Assembly (NCBI GenBank): GCA_963281155.1
Contig: CAUJLY010000001.1
Location: 6,324,001 to 6,388,000 of the forward strand
DNA length: 64,000 nt
Direction of reading: 5' to 3'
Origin: Rhabditophanes sp. KR3021
Lineage: Eukaryota; Nematoda; Chromadorea; Rhabditida; Alloionematidae
Position 1 is the first letter of the stretch, and each line of letters begins with the position of its first letter. This document shows, one piece after another, positions 11,761-23,300 of this stretch. The notes beneath the pieces were generated by a model. The model saw only the letters and a list, made by a program, of their open reading frames with translations. It was not told the DNA's origin and did not search any database. The translations under genes and the position numbers were made by a program.

Positions 11761-11926
11761 CTAAAGATTTGACCTGTCAAAACAAGCCAAAATTATAGTT
11801 ACCAACTGACTTTTTGAATTTGCAAGTAACCTCGCTCCAATGTGGTATCTCTCGCCACGAAAACCAACCTCAACTTTCAAAATAAATTGTATTGAATCTA
11901 AATATTATTGCTCTAAACAAACGACG
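11761..11926. promoter_or_regulatory. Short bidirectional promoter, PRMT7 / deoxyhypusine synthase
   Basis: The two genes point away from each other with 79 nt between the outermost ATGs (11760 and 11840), or up to about 184 nt if the better-supported internal starts (11742 and 11927) are used. No TATA box is seen, as expected for housekeeping genes. Confidence 0.5.
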
Positions 11927-13384
11927 ATGGAGTCTATGCCTCGCTCAAATCAACCTGCCGATTTAAATTTAGGAGACGCGCATAATTTCAACGGAATTTG
12001 TGATGATCTAGAGATGGCCAGAGCCGCTGTTTTGATGGAAGAAGCTGCTCCATTTCAACATGATAATATTGAAATTAAAGGGTATGACTTCAATAATGGA
12101 GTGGATTATTCGGCTATTTTGGACTCTTATATGACTGTTGGATTTCAAGCATCGCATCTCGGAAAGGCTATCAATCAAATTAATGAAATGATTAGGATAA
12201 GAGAGGAACCTGTAAATTTGGATGAGCATACTGATGCCTTTTTTCCTTATCCGGTTGGTAAGAAGCGCAAATCTTTGACGTTGTTTTTGGGATACACGTC
12301 AAACCTGATCTCGAGTGGTTTGAGAGACATCTTTAAATTCCTGGCTCAGCATGATATGATCGACTGTATTGTTACCTCTGCTGGGGGTGTGGAAGAAGAC
12401 ATCATCAAGGCCCTGTCGCCCTCCTTCCTCGGAGAATTCAGCATGGACGGCCAATCTCTGAGAGACTCCGGAATGAATCGTGCCGGCAACATCCTCATCC
12501 CAAATGGCAACTATTGTACATTCGAAGAATGGATCATGCCTGTTCTAGATGAATGTGCTGAAGAAAAGATTAACTGGACACCCTCGAAGCTAATCAACAG
12601 ACTAGGCAAGAAAATCAACAATCCAAGTTCAATTTACTATTGGTGTTGGAGAAATAAAATTCCTGTCTTCTGTCCAGGTATTACAGATGGTTCGCTAGGA
12701 GACATGCTATACTTCCACTCCGTCACCCATCCAAACGGAGGTTTAAAAATTGATGTTGTTGAAGATATTAAGCACATCAACACCATGGCTATTCGCTCTC
12801 ATAAGACAGGTTGTGTTATTTTGGGCGGTGGAATTGTTAAGCATCACATCAATAATGCTAATTTGTTTAGAAATGGAAGTGATTTTTCTGTCTACATCAA
12901 CACTGGAATTGAGGATGACGGAAGTGATTCAGGAGCCAGGCCAGATGAAGCTATTTCTTGGGGCAAAATCAAAGGAAGTGCTAAGCCCGTTAAGGTTTTT
13001 AGCGATGCAACACTTGTCTTTCCTTTAGTTGTAGCTAAGACATTTGCGAAGGATTTCAAGGGAGAAAAAGAAGCTTACTTTGATGCTAAAGAAGGAGAAG
13101 AAGTTGCAGGTGAACCTGAAGACTTTTTGAATGATACTGCAATCCATCTTGGAACGGAGGACTACAAAGCGGAATGCATTCAGAACTTTGAGATAATGAA
13201 AATTGGAGAAACTATGAGTAGTGGAGTTACAAGCCCCGACATGTTGCGCCAAACTTATAATAGATCGGTCGAAGGGACTGGATATTGTAGCAGTGATATT
13301 ACAAGTCCGGATCTCCTAGATACGAAAGAAAATGAAGGTGGCCCTAATTCCTTAGGTGATCCGAAACCCGGGAATAAGTTGTGA
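11840..13384 (+). CDS. dhps-1: Deoxyhypusine synthase with C-terminal extension
   Basis: It makes deoxyhypusine on a lysine of eIF5A from spermidine with NAD, the first step of hypusination, in the cytosol. The core matches the eukaryotic enzyme throughout: [57 protein letters not shown], and the active-site segment [18 protein letters not shown] with the catalytic lysine. Single exon. The frame opens at 11840, but family alignment favours Met at 11927 (MESMPRSN), giving about 485 residues. The human enzyme is 369; the extra ~100 at the C-terminus is acidic, then Ser/Thr-rich, and includes a duplicated SS[GD][VI]TSPD[ML]L motif. It lies 127 nt upstream of Notchless on the same strand. Confidence 0.93.
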   Translation: MWYLSPRKPTSTFKINCIESKYYCSKQTTMESMPRSNQPADLNLGDAHNFNGICDDLEMARAAVLMEEAAPFQHDNIEIKGYDFNNGVDYSAILDSYMTVGFQASHLGKAINQINEMIRIREEPVNLDEHTDAFFPYPVGKKRKSLTLFLGYTSNLISSGLRDIFKFLAQHDMIDCIVTSAGGVEEDIIKALSPSFLGEFSMDGQSLRDSGMNRAGNILIPNGNYCTFEEWIMPVLDECAEEKINWTPSKLINRLGKKINNPSSIYYWCWRNKIPVFCPGITDGSLGDMLYFHSVTHPNGGLKIDVVEDIKHINTMAIRSHKTGCVILGGGIVKHHINNANLFRNGSDFSVYINTGIEDDGSDSGARPDEAISWGKIKGSAKPVKVFSDATLVFPLVVAKTFAKDFKGEKEAYFDAKEGEEVAGEPEDFLNDTAIHLGTEDYKAECIQNFEIMKIGETMSSGVTSPDMLRQTYNRSVEGTGYCSSDITSPDLLDTKENEGGPNSLGDPKPGNKL

Positions 13385-13492
13385 TTGTGTCTACCTTAAC
13401 CCTTTTTAATAAGAAATATATGTTTGATTGAATGTTCATTTAAAAGTTGAAGCTTAATATTATCTTTTCATCGTCTTTTTCATCTTAATCAT

Positions 13493-13503
13493 CCCCCTTT
13501 TAG
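13493..13503 (+). promoter_or_regulatory. Probable trans-splice acceptor of Notchless gene
   Basis: A pyrimidine-rich CCCCCTTTTAG ends 8 nt before the ATG at 13512. With only 127 nt between the upstream stop and this ATG, it looks like a nematode operon intercistronic junction, where the downstream mRNA receives a spliced leader. Confidence 0.5.
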
Positions 13504-13511
13504 AACTCACC

Positions 13512-14927
13512 ATGTCTGAAGAAATGATAACGATAGAATTTAAAAATGAGGCTGGTGACATCCTCAACGACGGTGCTTTAATCTTGCCCTTGTCAGCAAC
13601 AGCCCAACAATTGACAGGTCTAGTAAATCAACTGCTTAATAATGAAGATGCCGTCCCGATTGACTTCAAGACAGAAGATGGAATCACAATAATTGACTCA
13701 ATTTTGGAATCTATTCCTAGAGAATCTATTTCAACTGAAACAGGAATTAAATTGACCTACCTTCCACAGGCCGTCTTTAGAGTAAATCCTGTGACTAGGT
13801 GTACATCGACTTTACCTGGCCACGGAGAACCTGTCATTTCTGTCCAATTTTCACCCGACGGAAGACATTTAGCATCCGGCAGTGGAGACAAGACAGTTAG
13901 AATGTGGGATGTATTGACTGAATTGCCAAAATACACGCTCAAGACCCACAAACATTGGGTTCTTTGTATTTCCTGGTCACCTAATGGCAAAAAACTAGCT
14001 TCAGCCTGCAAGAACGGCCAACTCTGCATCTGGAATGCGGATTCAGGTGCTCAAATTGGACCAACCTTGAATGGACACAAACAGTGGATTACTTCTCTAT
14101 CCTGGCAACCTGCCCACAAAGACCCTGAATCCAGAATGTTGGCTAGTTGTGGAAAAGATGGCTGCATCAGAATCTGGGATACCATCCTTCACCAAACAGT
14201 AAGAATCTTGTCTGGACATGCAGCTTGTGTGACTTGTGTCAAATGGGGTGGAGAAGGCCTCATCTATTCGTCTTCCCAAGATAGAACTGTCAAGGTTTGG
14301 AGAGCTGAAGATGGAGTTATGTGCAGAAATTTGACTGGGCATGCTCACTGGGTTAATACACTGGCCTTGAACACAGATTATGCCTTGAGAACTGGCGCTT
14401 TCGACCTAAAGAACGGATGCAATCAAGTTAACGAGGCAGATGTGCAGGTCAATGCTCTGAAAAGATACAATGCCGCGAAGGGATTGGATCATGAAAAGCT
14501 TGTTTCCGGATCAGATGACTTCACCATGTTCTTGTGGGAGCCTTTTGATAAGAATAAGTCAGTAGCTCGCATGACTGGTCATCAACAATTAGTAAACCAG
14601 GTTGTGTTTTCACCGGACGCCCGGTACATTGCCTCGGCCTCTTTCGATAAGTCAATCAAAATTTGGGATGGGAAGACAGGAAGATATATCACCAGTTTAA
14701 GAGGTCATGTCCAAGCAGTATATCAAATTAGTTGGTCGGCCGATTCAAGATTATTAGTTTCCGGAAGTGCTGACTCAACTTTGAAAGTTTGGAACATGAA
14801 GACTAAGGGACTGATGATTGATTTACCTGGCCATGCCGCAGATGTATTTGCCGTTGATTGGTCACCATGTGGAGAAAGAGTTGCTTCAGGCGGTAAAGAT
14901 AAGGTCTTGAAGATGTGGAGACAATAA
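13512..14927 (+). CDS. nle-1: Notchless (NLE1/Rsa4) WD40 ribosome-assembly factor
   Basis: Single exon, 471 residues, the usual family size. Residues ~5-85 are the NLE domain, a ubiquitin-like fold that in yeast Rsa4 binds the MIDAS domain of the AAA-ATPase Rea1/Midasin. Residues ~100-471 hold eight WD40 repeats with clear GH...WD ends: DKTVRMWD, NGQLCIWN, DGCIRIWD, DRTVKVWR, DFTMFLWE, DKSIKIWD, DSTLKVWN, DKVLKMWR. The protein acts in the nucleolus in late 60S subunit maturation. Position, spacing and the acceptor at 13503 suggest co-transcription with deoxyhypusine synthase; both are translation-related, which suits a growth operon. Confidence 0.93.
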   Translation: MSEEMITIEFKNEAGDILNDGALILPLSATAQQLTGLVNQLLNNEDAVPIDFKTEDGITIIDSILESIPRESISTETGIKLTYLPQAVFRVNPVTRCTSTLPGHGEPVISVQFSPDGRHLASGSGDKTVRMWDVLTELPKYTLKTHKHWVLCISWSPNGKKLASACKNGQLCIWNADSGAQIGPTLNGHKQWITSLSWQPAHKDPESRMLASCGKDGCIRIWDTILHQTVRILSGHAACVTCVKWGGEGLIYSSSQDRTVKVWRAEDGVMCRNLTGHAHWVNTLALNTDYALRTGAFDLKNGCNQVNEADVQVNALKRYNAAKGLDHEKLVSGSDDFTMFLWEPFDKNKSVARMTGHQQLVNQVVFSPDARYIASASFDKSIKIWDGKTGRYITSLRGHVQAVYQISWSADSRLLVSGSADSTLKVWNMKTKGLMIDLPGHAADVFAVDWSPCGERVASGGKDKVLKMWRQ

Positions 14928-15332
14928 GTCCCAGTTTTTACATGTTGTTTTGTTATATCATATTTGTTTTGAATTGTTGTTTTTTGTTTGAATTAATAAA
15001 TGTTTTCGACATCACATAAAATATTAATAAAGATTAGATCATTTATTTAATATCGAATTCATTTGGCAAACAATTAACACTTTGTTTTATCTGTATTGCT
15101 AGTTGTTGATTCAAAAATCGATGTATAATGTACATATGTTTGTTGTTATGGTCAACATAGATAATAATTTGACAACCTTGATCCCACTCCTTACTCCAAT
15201 CTTTCAAACTATAATCTTTATGGGTACTACCAATGTATAATACATGCTAGCAACACCATAGCATTTGAAATAGCGGATCAAACTATCGGTTGTCAATTGT
15301 TATAGTTGTTTTCAATAGATTGAATTTTTAAA
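14928..15332. other. Intergenic region between NLE1 and the dsRNA-binding protein gene
   Basis: About 400 nt, AT-rich, with an AATAAA at about 14994 that probably ends the NLE1 transcript. No gene is seen. Confidence 0.6.
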
Positions 15333-16404
15333 ATGTCTGGTGAGCAAGATTCAGACGATTTGATACTACATGGTGAGTCCATTGTTGAAGATGGACAATC
15401 AGAATTGGGAGAGGATGACGGTTTATTCGATTTCGGATTTACTGAGGTAAATATTATTATTCAATTTGATTGATTTTACTTTTTAAGGCCCCTCTTAATA
15501 CTATCGAAGTAAACAATGCTGATTGGGAGATGGATACATGCGATAAAGGATGGAAAGACCTTGTCTACACTGAGCCAGAAGCAACAATTGAAAATTTGTT
15601 TACCCTCAATACGGAAGTTGAAAGTTCCTCGTGTATCACTTTTGATGAAGAAGATATAGACCTCGTTGGTCCGACATGTTTCTTAACCGGTCAGTTAAAA
15701 ACAATAAACCTTAAAAAGTGTTCGTTTGAATTTATATTTTAGAAGAACAGAGACGTCCACTGCAATGGACATTGGAAGATCTCCAAAAGCCAGGCTGCAG
15801 TTATTTGCAACTCTTAAGATTTGCCGAGGAACCAAGGACAAACTTTAAAATTTTGCAAAGGAGTACAATTAATGTATGTCCAAAACGTGGTAAAAACTTT
15901 ATTAAAAACCATACTGTTAATCTGTATTTTGCTGGAAAAGAAGTTACTGTGACTCATGTTAACAAAAGTGTTGCCGTACAAATGGCTGCGCGTCACATCA
16001 TCACTGAGCTTGTCAAAGCTGGGGATTATTTGAAATTTGGATTTCCTGGTAACACTCCTGAAGAAACATTTGACATTATGAAGTGTCTTGATACTGGAAT
16101 CCCCCAACTAACAATCGAAGACGCTTCCGCTGCTAGTTTAACCTCGGTCAGAAGTCCACTCTCTGATTTACATGAACTTACCCAAAAGATGAAAGGTCAC
16201 GCTGTTTACGATAAAGAAGATTGCGAATCGAAGGATGGCAAAACCATTCATGTCTTTAGGTTGAAATTTAACCATTACGAAGCTGTCGGGAAAGGATTTA
16301 GATCCCAGGAAGCCAAAGGAAATGCTGCTTCCCTAGTTCTTGCACAAATCCAACAAGATAAAATTATCGCAGCAGGTGGTTTAGATGAAACTATCGATGA
16401 TTAA
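15333..16404 (+). CDS. Double-stranded RNA-binding domain protein
   Basis: Exons 15333..15446, 15488..15689 and 15743..16404, with introns of 41 and 53 nt, all in phase; 325 residues. The first ~100 residues are acidic and low in structure. Residues ~245-315 form a dsRNA-binding domain: IHVFRLKFNHYEAVGKGFRS followed by QEAKGNAASLVLAQIQ, the helix-2 pattern of the fold. Residues ~115-200 (VNLYFAGKEVTVTHVNKSVA then VQMAARHIITELVKAG) look like a degenerate first copy that has lost the Lys/Gly contact residues. No helicase, RNase III or deaminase domain follows. RNAi co-factors and other adaptor proteins have this layout, but no orthologue is recognised. Confidence 0.75.
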
Positions 16405-16494
16405 TCTAATAATATGGATATTATATATCAAATTTTAGATACTTGCCTTAATATATATTTATATTTAAATTAATTTCTTTGACTATTTTTTTTG

Positions 16495-16682
16495 ATTAAT
16501 CAAGTTTCAATATTTAGGTAATCAAGTCTCAATATTTATCTGGTTATTTAGACTGATTAAGTTGGAACATTTATTTGGTCATTTAGATAAATTGAGTCCC
16601 AACATTTATTTATTTAGATAAATTAAATTCCTATGTTTACTTAGTTATTTTGGTTAATTACGTGGCAGTATTTATTTAGCCG
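16495..16682. repeat. Degenerate ~35-bp tandem repeat
   Basis: Five to six diverged units share the order [GA]ATTAAGT..CAA..TTTATTTGGTTATTTAGAT (for example 16555-16588, 16589-16618 and 16619-16654). The array lies in the 3' flank of the dsRNA-binding gene. Confidence 0.5.
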
Positions 16683-16902
16683 ATAAGACAAATGAAGCTA
16701 ATTTGAATATTAATTGATATATAACGTGTCCTTAATAGCAGCTAGAGGTCGCCGGCCCTCCTTTTTTGTCTTTTTATCAGACATCCTAACGCGAATTTTG
16801 TTTTATTCTCTATACGTTGTTGAAACAAATTGTATCAAACAAGTTATCTTTTACATTATTCCATTTTTCCTTTTTAGGTGTTTTCACTTTAACTGGTAAG
16901 AA

Positions 16903-17769
16903 ATGCTGGGTGAAACTTTACAACTAAATTTGTTTAATTTAACTTTCTCTAAAAGATACCTTGAGAACTGGACGACTACACGAAGACGCCGATCCAACAC
17001 CTACACTTCTTTTTTATTTTGCGGCGTTGACGTGGCCCTAGTGCTTGCAATTTTAATTGCTTTCTATCATTTTGGGGTCAAGTCTGTGTTTGCTGTTAGA
17101 CATTTGGACGTGGATTGCGGAGACATTTCTATAAGAGAAAAGTTCCACGAAAATACTGTTTCCAGTTTGCATTTGCTTGCAGTTACCTTAGGAGTTCCAT
17201 TTTTGACGATTGGATTATGTTGTTTGGCAAACAACTTCAACAAAACTCATAAATATGGGTATGGCATTGTGTTGGCTCAAACTACCTTCCACTACATCAA
17301 CTTTCTATTTATATTCTTCGTGATGACCGTCTTACTAGAAGCAGTGAAGTGTGGAGTTGGTCGTCATAGACCTCATTTCATCGATGTATGCAAAGCGGAT
17401 TTAAGTGTCTGTGAAACAGATCCCAATGCGACTATTAAGAATATTGTCTGTGACACTACAGACAAACAAGCTCGAAACATAAGAACTTCGTTTCCCTCTG
17501 GACATAGTGCGGCAGCCGTCTTTTCTTTGTACTACGTTTTTTCATTCCTGGAATATCAATTTAAGGCAACTTCAAATACATCAAAGTCTATTAAAAGCTT
17601 TGTCCTAATTGTGCTGGCCGCATGGACAATATTCTGCTGTGGAACGAGAGTTACTGATAAATGGCATCATCAAACGGATGTTATAGCAGGTATTATCTTC
17701 GGATTCATTCTCTCTGTCGGGCTTACAAATTCATGTTCCAAGCAAGTCCCATTGTTAAAGGAGGAATAA
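16903..17769 (+). CDS. Lipid phosphate phosphatase (PAP2 family), copy 1
   Basis: Single exon, 288 residues, six hydrophobic segments. It dephosphorylates lipid phosphates (phosphatidic acid, LPA, S1P in known members) on the outer membrane face. All three catalytic motifs are intact: C1 KCGVGRHRP, C2 PSGHS with the acceptor-side histidine, and C3 TRVTDKWHHQTD (R-x5-H-x3-D, with Thr for the usual Ser). A CCTTTTTAG acceptor at 16877 lies 26 nt before the ATG. The paralogue immediately downstream on the same strand is a tandem duplicate. Confidence 0.9.
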   Translation: MLGETLQLNLFNLTFSKRYLENWTTTRRRRSNTYTSFLFCGVDVALVLAILIAFYHFGVKSVFAVRHLDVDCGDISIREKFHENTVSSLHLLAVTLGVPFLTIGLCCLANNFNKTHKYGYGIVLAQTTFHYINFLFIFFVMTVLLEAVKCGVGRHRPHFIDVCKADLSVCETDPNATIKNIVCDTTDKQARNIRTSFPSGHSAAAVFSLYYVFSFLEYQFKATSNTSKSIKSFVLIVLAAWTIFCCGTRVTDKWHHQTDVIAGIIFGFILSVGLTNSCSKQVPLLKEE

Positions 17770-18185
17770 TTGTTATTTAAGTTCATTTATTATCGTTTTG
17801 GTATTTTTGAGTCTCATTTATGTACCGTATTAAATAAACATTTAGTTATGTTATCGTCTATACTAAAAATAACTATATATTAATTAATTTCACTTGCAAA
17901 AAGTAAGTCTTATGTGCAATTGATTCCTGCACATTTCATTTAAAACTGATGTGAAATAATTTGGAATATTTATAATAATTTTTCCAATTAAAACTGCAAT
18001 TATGAGACTTCATTATTTCACTCACATTTAAGATTTACCCTTCATTTATTTATTAATTATATATATTTAATAAGAACGAGATATAATTTGAATAAATATT
18101 CATTTATTAAAGTCAAGTTTAGTCTATAGAAAGTCGAGTTACTTGACGGCATCGTCTTTTTGCATTTATTTAGACATAATTTAAC
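17770..18185. other. Intergenic region between the two phosphatases
   Basis: 415 nt. AATAAA at about 17832 probably ends the first transcript. The spacing is longer than a typical operon gap, so the tandem copies are probably transcribed separately. Nothing else is seen. Confidence 0.6.
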
Positions 18186-19046
18186 ATGCTTTCTACTAAA
18201 TGTACTCTTTATGAATTGTCTTTTTCATACAGATATTATCAGTCAAATCAACATTCTGCACAATGGTTCAAAGCTTTCTTTTTTCTCTTGCTGGACATAA
18301 TTTCAACGTTAACCATCTTTTGGGCCATGTATACTTATGCAGTTCAAAGTATACCTTTTACTATGAAACCCATTAAGTGCAATGACATGTCAATTCTTAA
18401 GAAATTTTACCCTTCAACGGTTTCCTCAAAACATTTGGTGGTTGGAACTTTAATTGCTCCACTATGCGTAATGGGTTTTGTTACGTTTGTCATGTTTCCA
18501 AGGAGAATGAGAGCAGAAACGAGAAGCAGGTGTTTTTCAAGATTTTCAACGGAATTGATATTTCACTACGTACCTTATGTTGTAGTATATGCTTTATTGG
18601 TAATATCCTTAGAATTTATTAAGTGTTATTCAGCTGTAAAAAGACCTCACTTCATTGAAGTTTGTAAGCCAGATATGTCGCATTGTAAGAATAATGAACA
18701 TGGAATAATCACCAATTATGTGTGTAAGAATAGTAGCAGACACAAAAGCCGTCACGTACATATGTCATTTCCCTCTGGACATACAGCCCTGTCTACTTTT
18801 ACCTTCTTGCATATGTATTTCTTATTAAGCAAAATAAGTGAAATTACAGGAAGAAGAAGTGTAGCCAAATTAGGTAAAATAATTATATACTTATTTGGAG
18901 TCTTTGCCTCATTCTGCACATTTTCAAGAGTTTTCAACCATCACCACTCGCCAGTTGACATCATATGTGGTGCCATCATTGGGTCATTTTATGCTATAGC
19001 TTTTCAAAATAATATTGGCAAACATTTTGAAAATAGACAAATTTAA
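18186..19046 (+). CDS. Lipid phosphate phosphatase (PAP2 family), copy 2
   Basis: Single exon, 286 residues, tandem paralogue of the preceding gene. C1 KCYSAVKRP, C2 PSGHT and C3 SRVFNHHHSPVD (R-x5-H-x3-D) are complete, so it should be an active phosphatase. Six membrane segments and the PHF-I-[DE]-VCK loop after C1 are shared with copy 1, but the rest is well diverged, implying an old duplication. Confidence 0.9.
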   Translation: MLSTKCTLYELSFSYRYYQSNQHSAQWFKAFFFLLLDIISTLTIFWAMYTYAVQSIPFTMKPIKCNDMSILKKFYPSTVSSKHLVVGTLIAPLCVMGFVTFVMFPRRMRAETRSRCFSRFSTELIFHYVPYVVVYALLVISLEFIKCYSAVKRPHFIEVCKPDMSHCKNNEHGIITNYVCKNSSRHKSRHVHMSFPSGHTALSTFTFLHMYFLLSKISEITGRRSVAKLGKIIIYLFGVFASFCTFSRVFNHHHSPVDIICGAIIGSFYAIAFQNNIGKHFENRQI

Positions 19047-20322
19047 AGAAGGGCAATTAGTTATTTTCATTGTACATCTATTTTAATATTTAAAGCATAT
19101 TTTTGTATACTTATTTCAGTACAAACTTTTAAACCATCGCTCTAATATAAATATATTTCTGGACCATTTATCTATACATTCTGACAATTCCTTAACTGAA
19201 CTTCCCATTTCTCTTAATCAAAAAGTATTCTAATTTGAAACAATTTAGTGCTCAAACTAAACCAATTTGAAATGTATTTTTGACGTGCAACTTGATACTT
19301 CATAAATTATCCAACAAATGACTGTAAGTATGTATTTAAATAATAATGAACGTGCTATATACTTTTTGGTTTGTTGTGATAAGGCATCATCGTCACATAT
19401 AATATTATTTTCTATATACATACCACGACGACCATATAATTTGTGGTTAAGAGTTGTCTGTCAATTATAATTTTTTTATTAAAAATAGATTGTGTTAGTT
19501 GTAAAAAAATCGGATGGATAAATATACTAGCTTTTAGTTTAACCTTATAGTTGGAGTTATTTTTTATTATTGTTGATTATTATAAATCATTTAGTAATTT
19601 GTAGTTTTGCCATCCAATTAGCTAAAATTTTATTCCCACGAAAGGGACTCTATTTTAGCATGAGAAGACACATTTATTCTTATCTGTAAAAGATACGAAA
19701 CAACTTTCAACTTTTTTTAAGCACCAATCTTAATTAGTTCTGATATAAAGTTGATGTGGCTGTAAATTAGATTACATCATATTAGTATCATTATTTAATT
19801 GACATCTGGTTGGCAAGTCAATTTTTATAAATAATTATTTTCCGTTCAATAAAATGGCGGACCACCGATGATCAAAACAATAAAAAAAGTAGTTAATGTC
19901 AATAGTAATGACACTATAAACCATCTGTGTTCAACTTACATTGGAATTGACAGCACTTTTTTCCGTATAGGACTGACTTGGCTTGATTGTGTATGGCCTG
20001 TACGTCTATGTGTTTTTTTACTCTAAATAGACCTTACTTTGCACGTATCTTTTGTCATCATATTTAAAATGGGTGATGATCGTAGTTTCATCATATATTT
20101 TATCAGTGATTTACTTATCAATTACCAAAAGCTCTTATCGTTTCGGAAAAATTTTGTCTCAACCATCATATTTAAATAGGACTGTAAAAGTTTTAACCCG
20201 TCGTGGTCTTTTTTGAATAATATGGAAGTATTTTTTATTTTTATTTAGTGAATGCTTGGTATTTCGAATTTAAATAATATTTTGCATGTCCGATGTCAAT
20301 ATTAATTTTATTTGTTTCAGGC
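19047..20322. other. Intergenic region upstream of ABC transporter
   Basis: About 1.27 kb, AT-rich, no coding potential seen on either strand. It ends with TTTGTTTCAG (20311-20320), a strong acceptor 2 nt before the proposed start of the transporter, so a leader exon or spliced leader is likely. Confidence 0.55.
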
Positions 20323-23300
20323 ATGACATCCTTACCATCTGACATCATCGAGAGTCAGGTAGGCGACCATTTGCTAGCTAAAAATGACCCGGGCAAAATG
20401 GATGCCGATATTGCTCAAAAGTCAAATGACGCGGATTGGGAAGATGAGAAAAGTGACTCAGACTACCTAAACAATGTCGACAAAGCCAATTGGCTGTCCT
20501 TTTCGACCTTTTCCTGGATATTGCCATATTTAATAAAAATCAAATCAAAAAAAGTTGAAACCAACTCAACCTTCTCTGTGCCTCTATTCGACACGACCAA
20601 CGTGAACGTCCAATTATTGGAAAGAATATGGAAAAATGAACTTAAGAACAAACCGGAAAACCCTAGTTTTATGCGCTGTGTGATGAGAATGTTTCGGAGA
20701 AGATTAATAATATCCTGCTTCATCTTTGCCTTCTGTTTGATATTTGGGTTTATTGGACCTACCTGTTTCGTCCGGTCAATTATTCATTTTGCCGAGGAAC
20801 CACCGAAGTTGCCTGATTCGAGTATAGATTACAGAATGGGATATTTCTTTGTTGGTGCATTGTTTATTGTTGAGTTTATGAGGGTAATTTCTTATGGAGC
20901 AACTTGGGCTGTTTCTTATAGGTCTGGATTGAGAATTAGAGGAGCTATTTTGGGGTTGCTGTATAAAAGTTTGTTGGGCGTTAGATCATTGAAAGGAAAG
21001 ACTGCCTCGGAAATCGTGAATATTTATGCTAACGATGGACAACGAATCTTCGATGCTGTTACTTTTGCTCCACTTGTTATGATTGGGCCATTGGTTTTGG
21101 TTGGTGGTATTATTTACTTGTGGTACAAAATTGGATGGCTTTGCATACTTGGAATGATTGTTTTCCTAGCCTGTGATTTGTTACAAGCTTTTCTAGGAAT
21201 CACCATGGTCAGATCTAGAGCGTCGGCTATCAAAACTACTGAAGAAAGAATGTCTTTGATGGGAGAGATTATCAGATGCATTCGAGTAATCAAAATGAAT
21301 GCTTGGGAAGACTTGTTTATTGAAAAAGTTGAAGTCTTAAGAACAGAAGAACAAAAATGGTTAAAGAAGGCTGGATATGCTCAAAGTTTGGCGATTGCTT
21401 TTGGATCTATTGTACCTGTATTGGCTATGATCATCACGGTTCTGGGGGTAGTAATGAACGGAAAGGATTTGTCTGCCTCAGATGCCTTTTCAATGATTAC
21501 TGTTTACTTTGTGATGTTGTTTGGAATTAGAATGATCCCCTATGGAGCCAGGTATTTGAGCGAAGCTATCGTGTCGATGCGTCGAATTCAAAGGATTCTG
21601 ATGTTCCCCAAAGCTGAGGCTTTTGACCAATTGCAAAGAAATCCCGAAATTGCTGTCGTCATGAAGAATGCTTCATTTGAATACGATAAAGTCGACGTCG
21701 AACCGCCTCCCACAAAAAGAGGAGAAGAGAAGACAAGCGAAGAGACCGTTGAATTGACAACTAAAGATGAGGGCAATAGTTTCACATTAGCAGGGTTGAC
21801 ATTAAACATCCAGAAGCAAGAGCTAATTGGTGTCTGTGGTCCAGTAGGATGTGGAAAAAGTTCATTGCTAACAGCTATCCTCGGACATATGCAAGAATTG
21901 TCAGGAGATACCAGAATAAATGGAACATGCGTTCACGTCGGCCAAGAAACTTGTCTTCAAGCCACTAGTGTAAGGAAGAATATTTTATTCGGCTCTTTTG
22001 TGAATCAAACTTTGTACAAGAAAGCTCTTGAGGCCAGTGAATTAGTTCAAGATTTAGAAAGATTCCCTGCCAAAGATTTGACTGAAGTTGGTGAACGTGG
22101 GACAACTTTATCCGGGGGACAACAAATTCGCGTATGTTTGGCTAGAGCACTTTTCGCTAACAAAGATGTTTACTTGCTTGATGACATCTTCTCCGCTCTT
22201 GATAGGAAAGTGTGCGAAAAAATCTTTAATAATGCAGTGTTAGGAATGTTGAAATCTAAGACTGTTGTCTTGGTCTCATCGAACCCAGAGTACTTGGCTC
22301 AATGTGATAAAGTTGTGTATATGGATAGTGGCCGTATTGTCGATATCGCCTCACATGACGATTTGGTTGCCAAGAATGATTCGTACAAAAACTTCTTCAG
22401 TACCTTGACAGCCAGAAAAGATTTTGTTGATCAAGTAACCAGTGACTTGGTTGATGTTGAAAAGGAAGAAGAAACAACTATGCCTGCGCTACCAATCATC
22501 CCAACCGAAAACAATAAAATCATGTCCGAGGAAGAAGATTATGGCTTGGATGGAATTAGTGCAAAGGTTTACCACGAATATATAATTGCTGCTGGTGGTT
22601 ATGTTCTGTTTGCACTACTGGTTTCAATTTTCATTATCAATGTTGCTGCAACTATCTTCTCAACATTGTGGCTGACCAAATGGATGAAAAGTTCACACGA
22701 TCAATTTGGATTTGATTCAAATAACAATACGATCAAGAAATATGCTTCATTGTCTGAAAACCCTGACACCACGTACTATGCAACTATCTACTTTGTCTCA
22801 CTGATCCTTCTTTTTGCATCTGCCTTAATCAAAGCTATGGCATTCGTCAAAATTTCTCTGAAAGCCTCTACAAATCTTCACAACAGAATGTTAAGTTCAA
22901 TTCTACACGGAGTTGTTCGCTTTTTCGACCAAACACCTGTCGGACGTATCCTCAATAGATTCAGTAAAGACGTTGATGAAGTAGATGTCAAATTGCCATT
23001 CAGTTCTGAAGCTTTATTGCAAAATATGATTACATGCATTGGATTCCTTGCAACAATTGCATGGGTATTTCCTCTATTTATATTAGTCGTCATTCCTTTC
23101 ATGGTTTTGTTTGCCATTTTCTTCAGGGTGTTCCAAGCAGGAATTCGATCATTGAAGAGAACTGAAAATTTGTCCAGATCGCCTTTGTTTGAACATATTA
23201 CTGCTTCAATGGAAGGAATTTACACTATAAACGCATTCCATCAAAAAGAAAATTTCATTAATAAGTTTAATAAAAAAATGGATGAAAATTCTGGAGCAAT

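Noticed and set aside
12750..13028. 92-codon plus-strand frame inside deoxyhypusine synthase
   Set aside because: Alternate frame of a gene with intact family motifs; no independent features.
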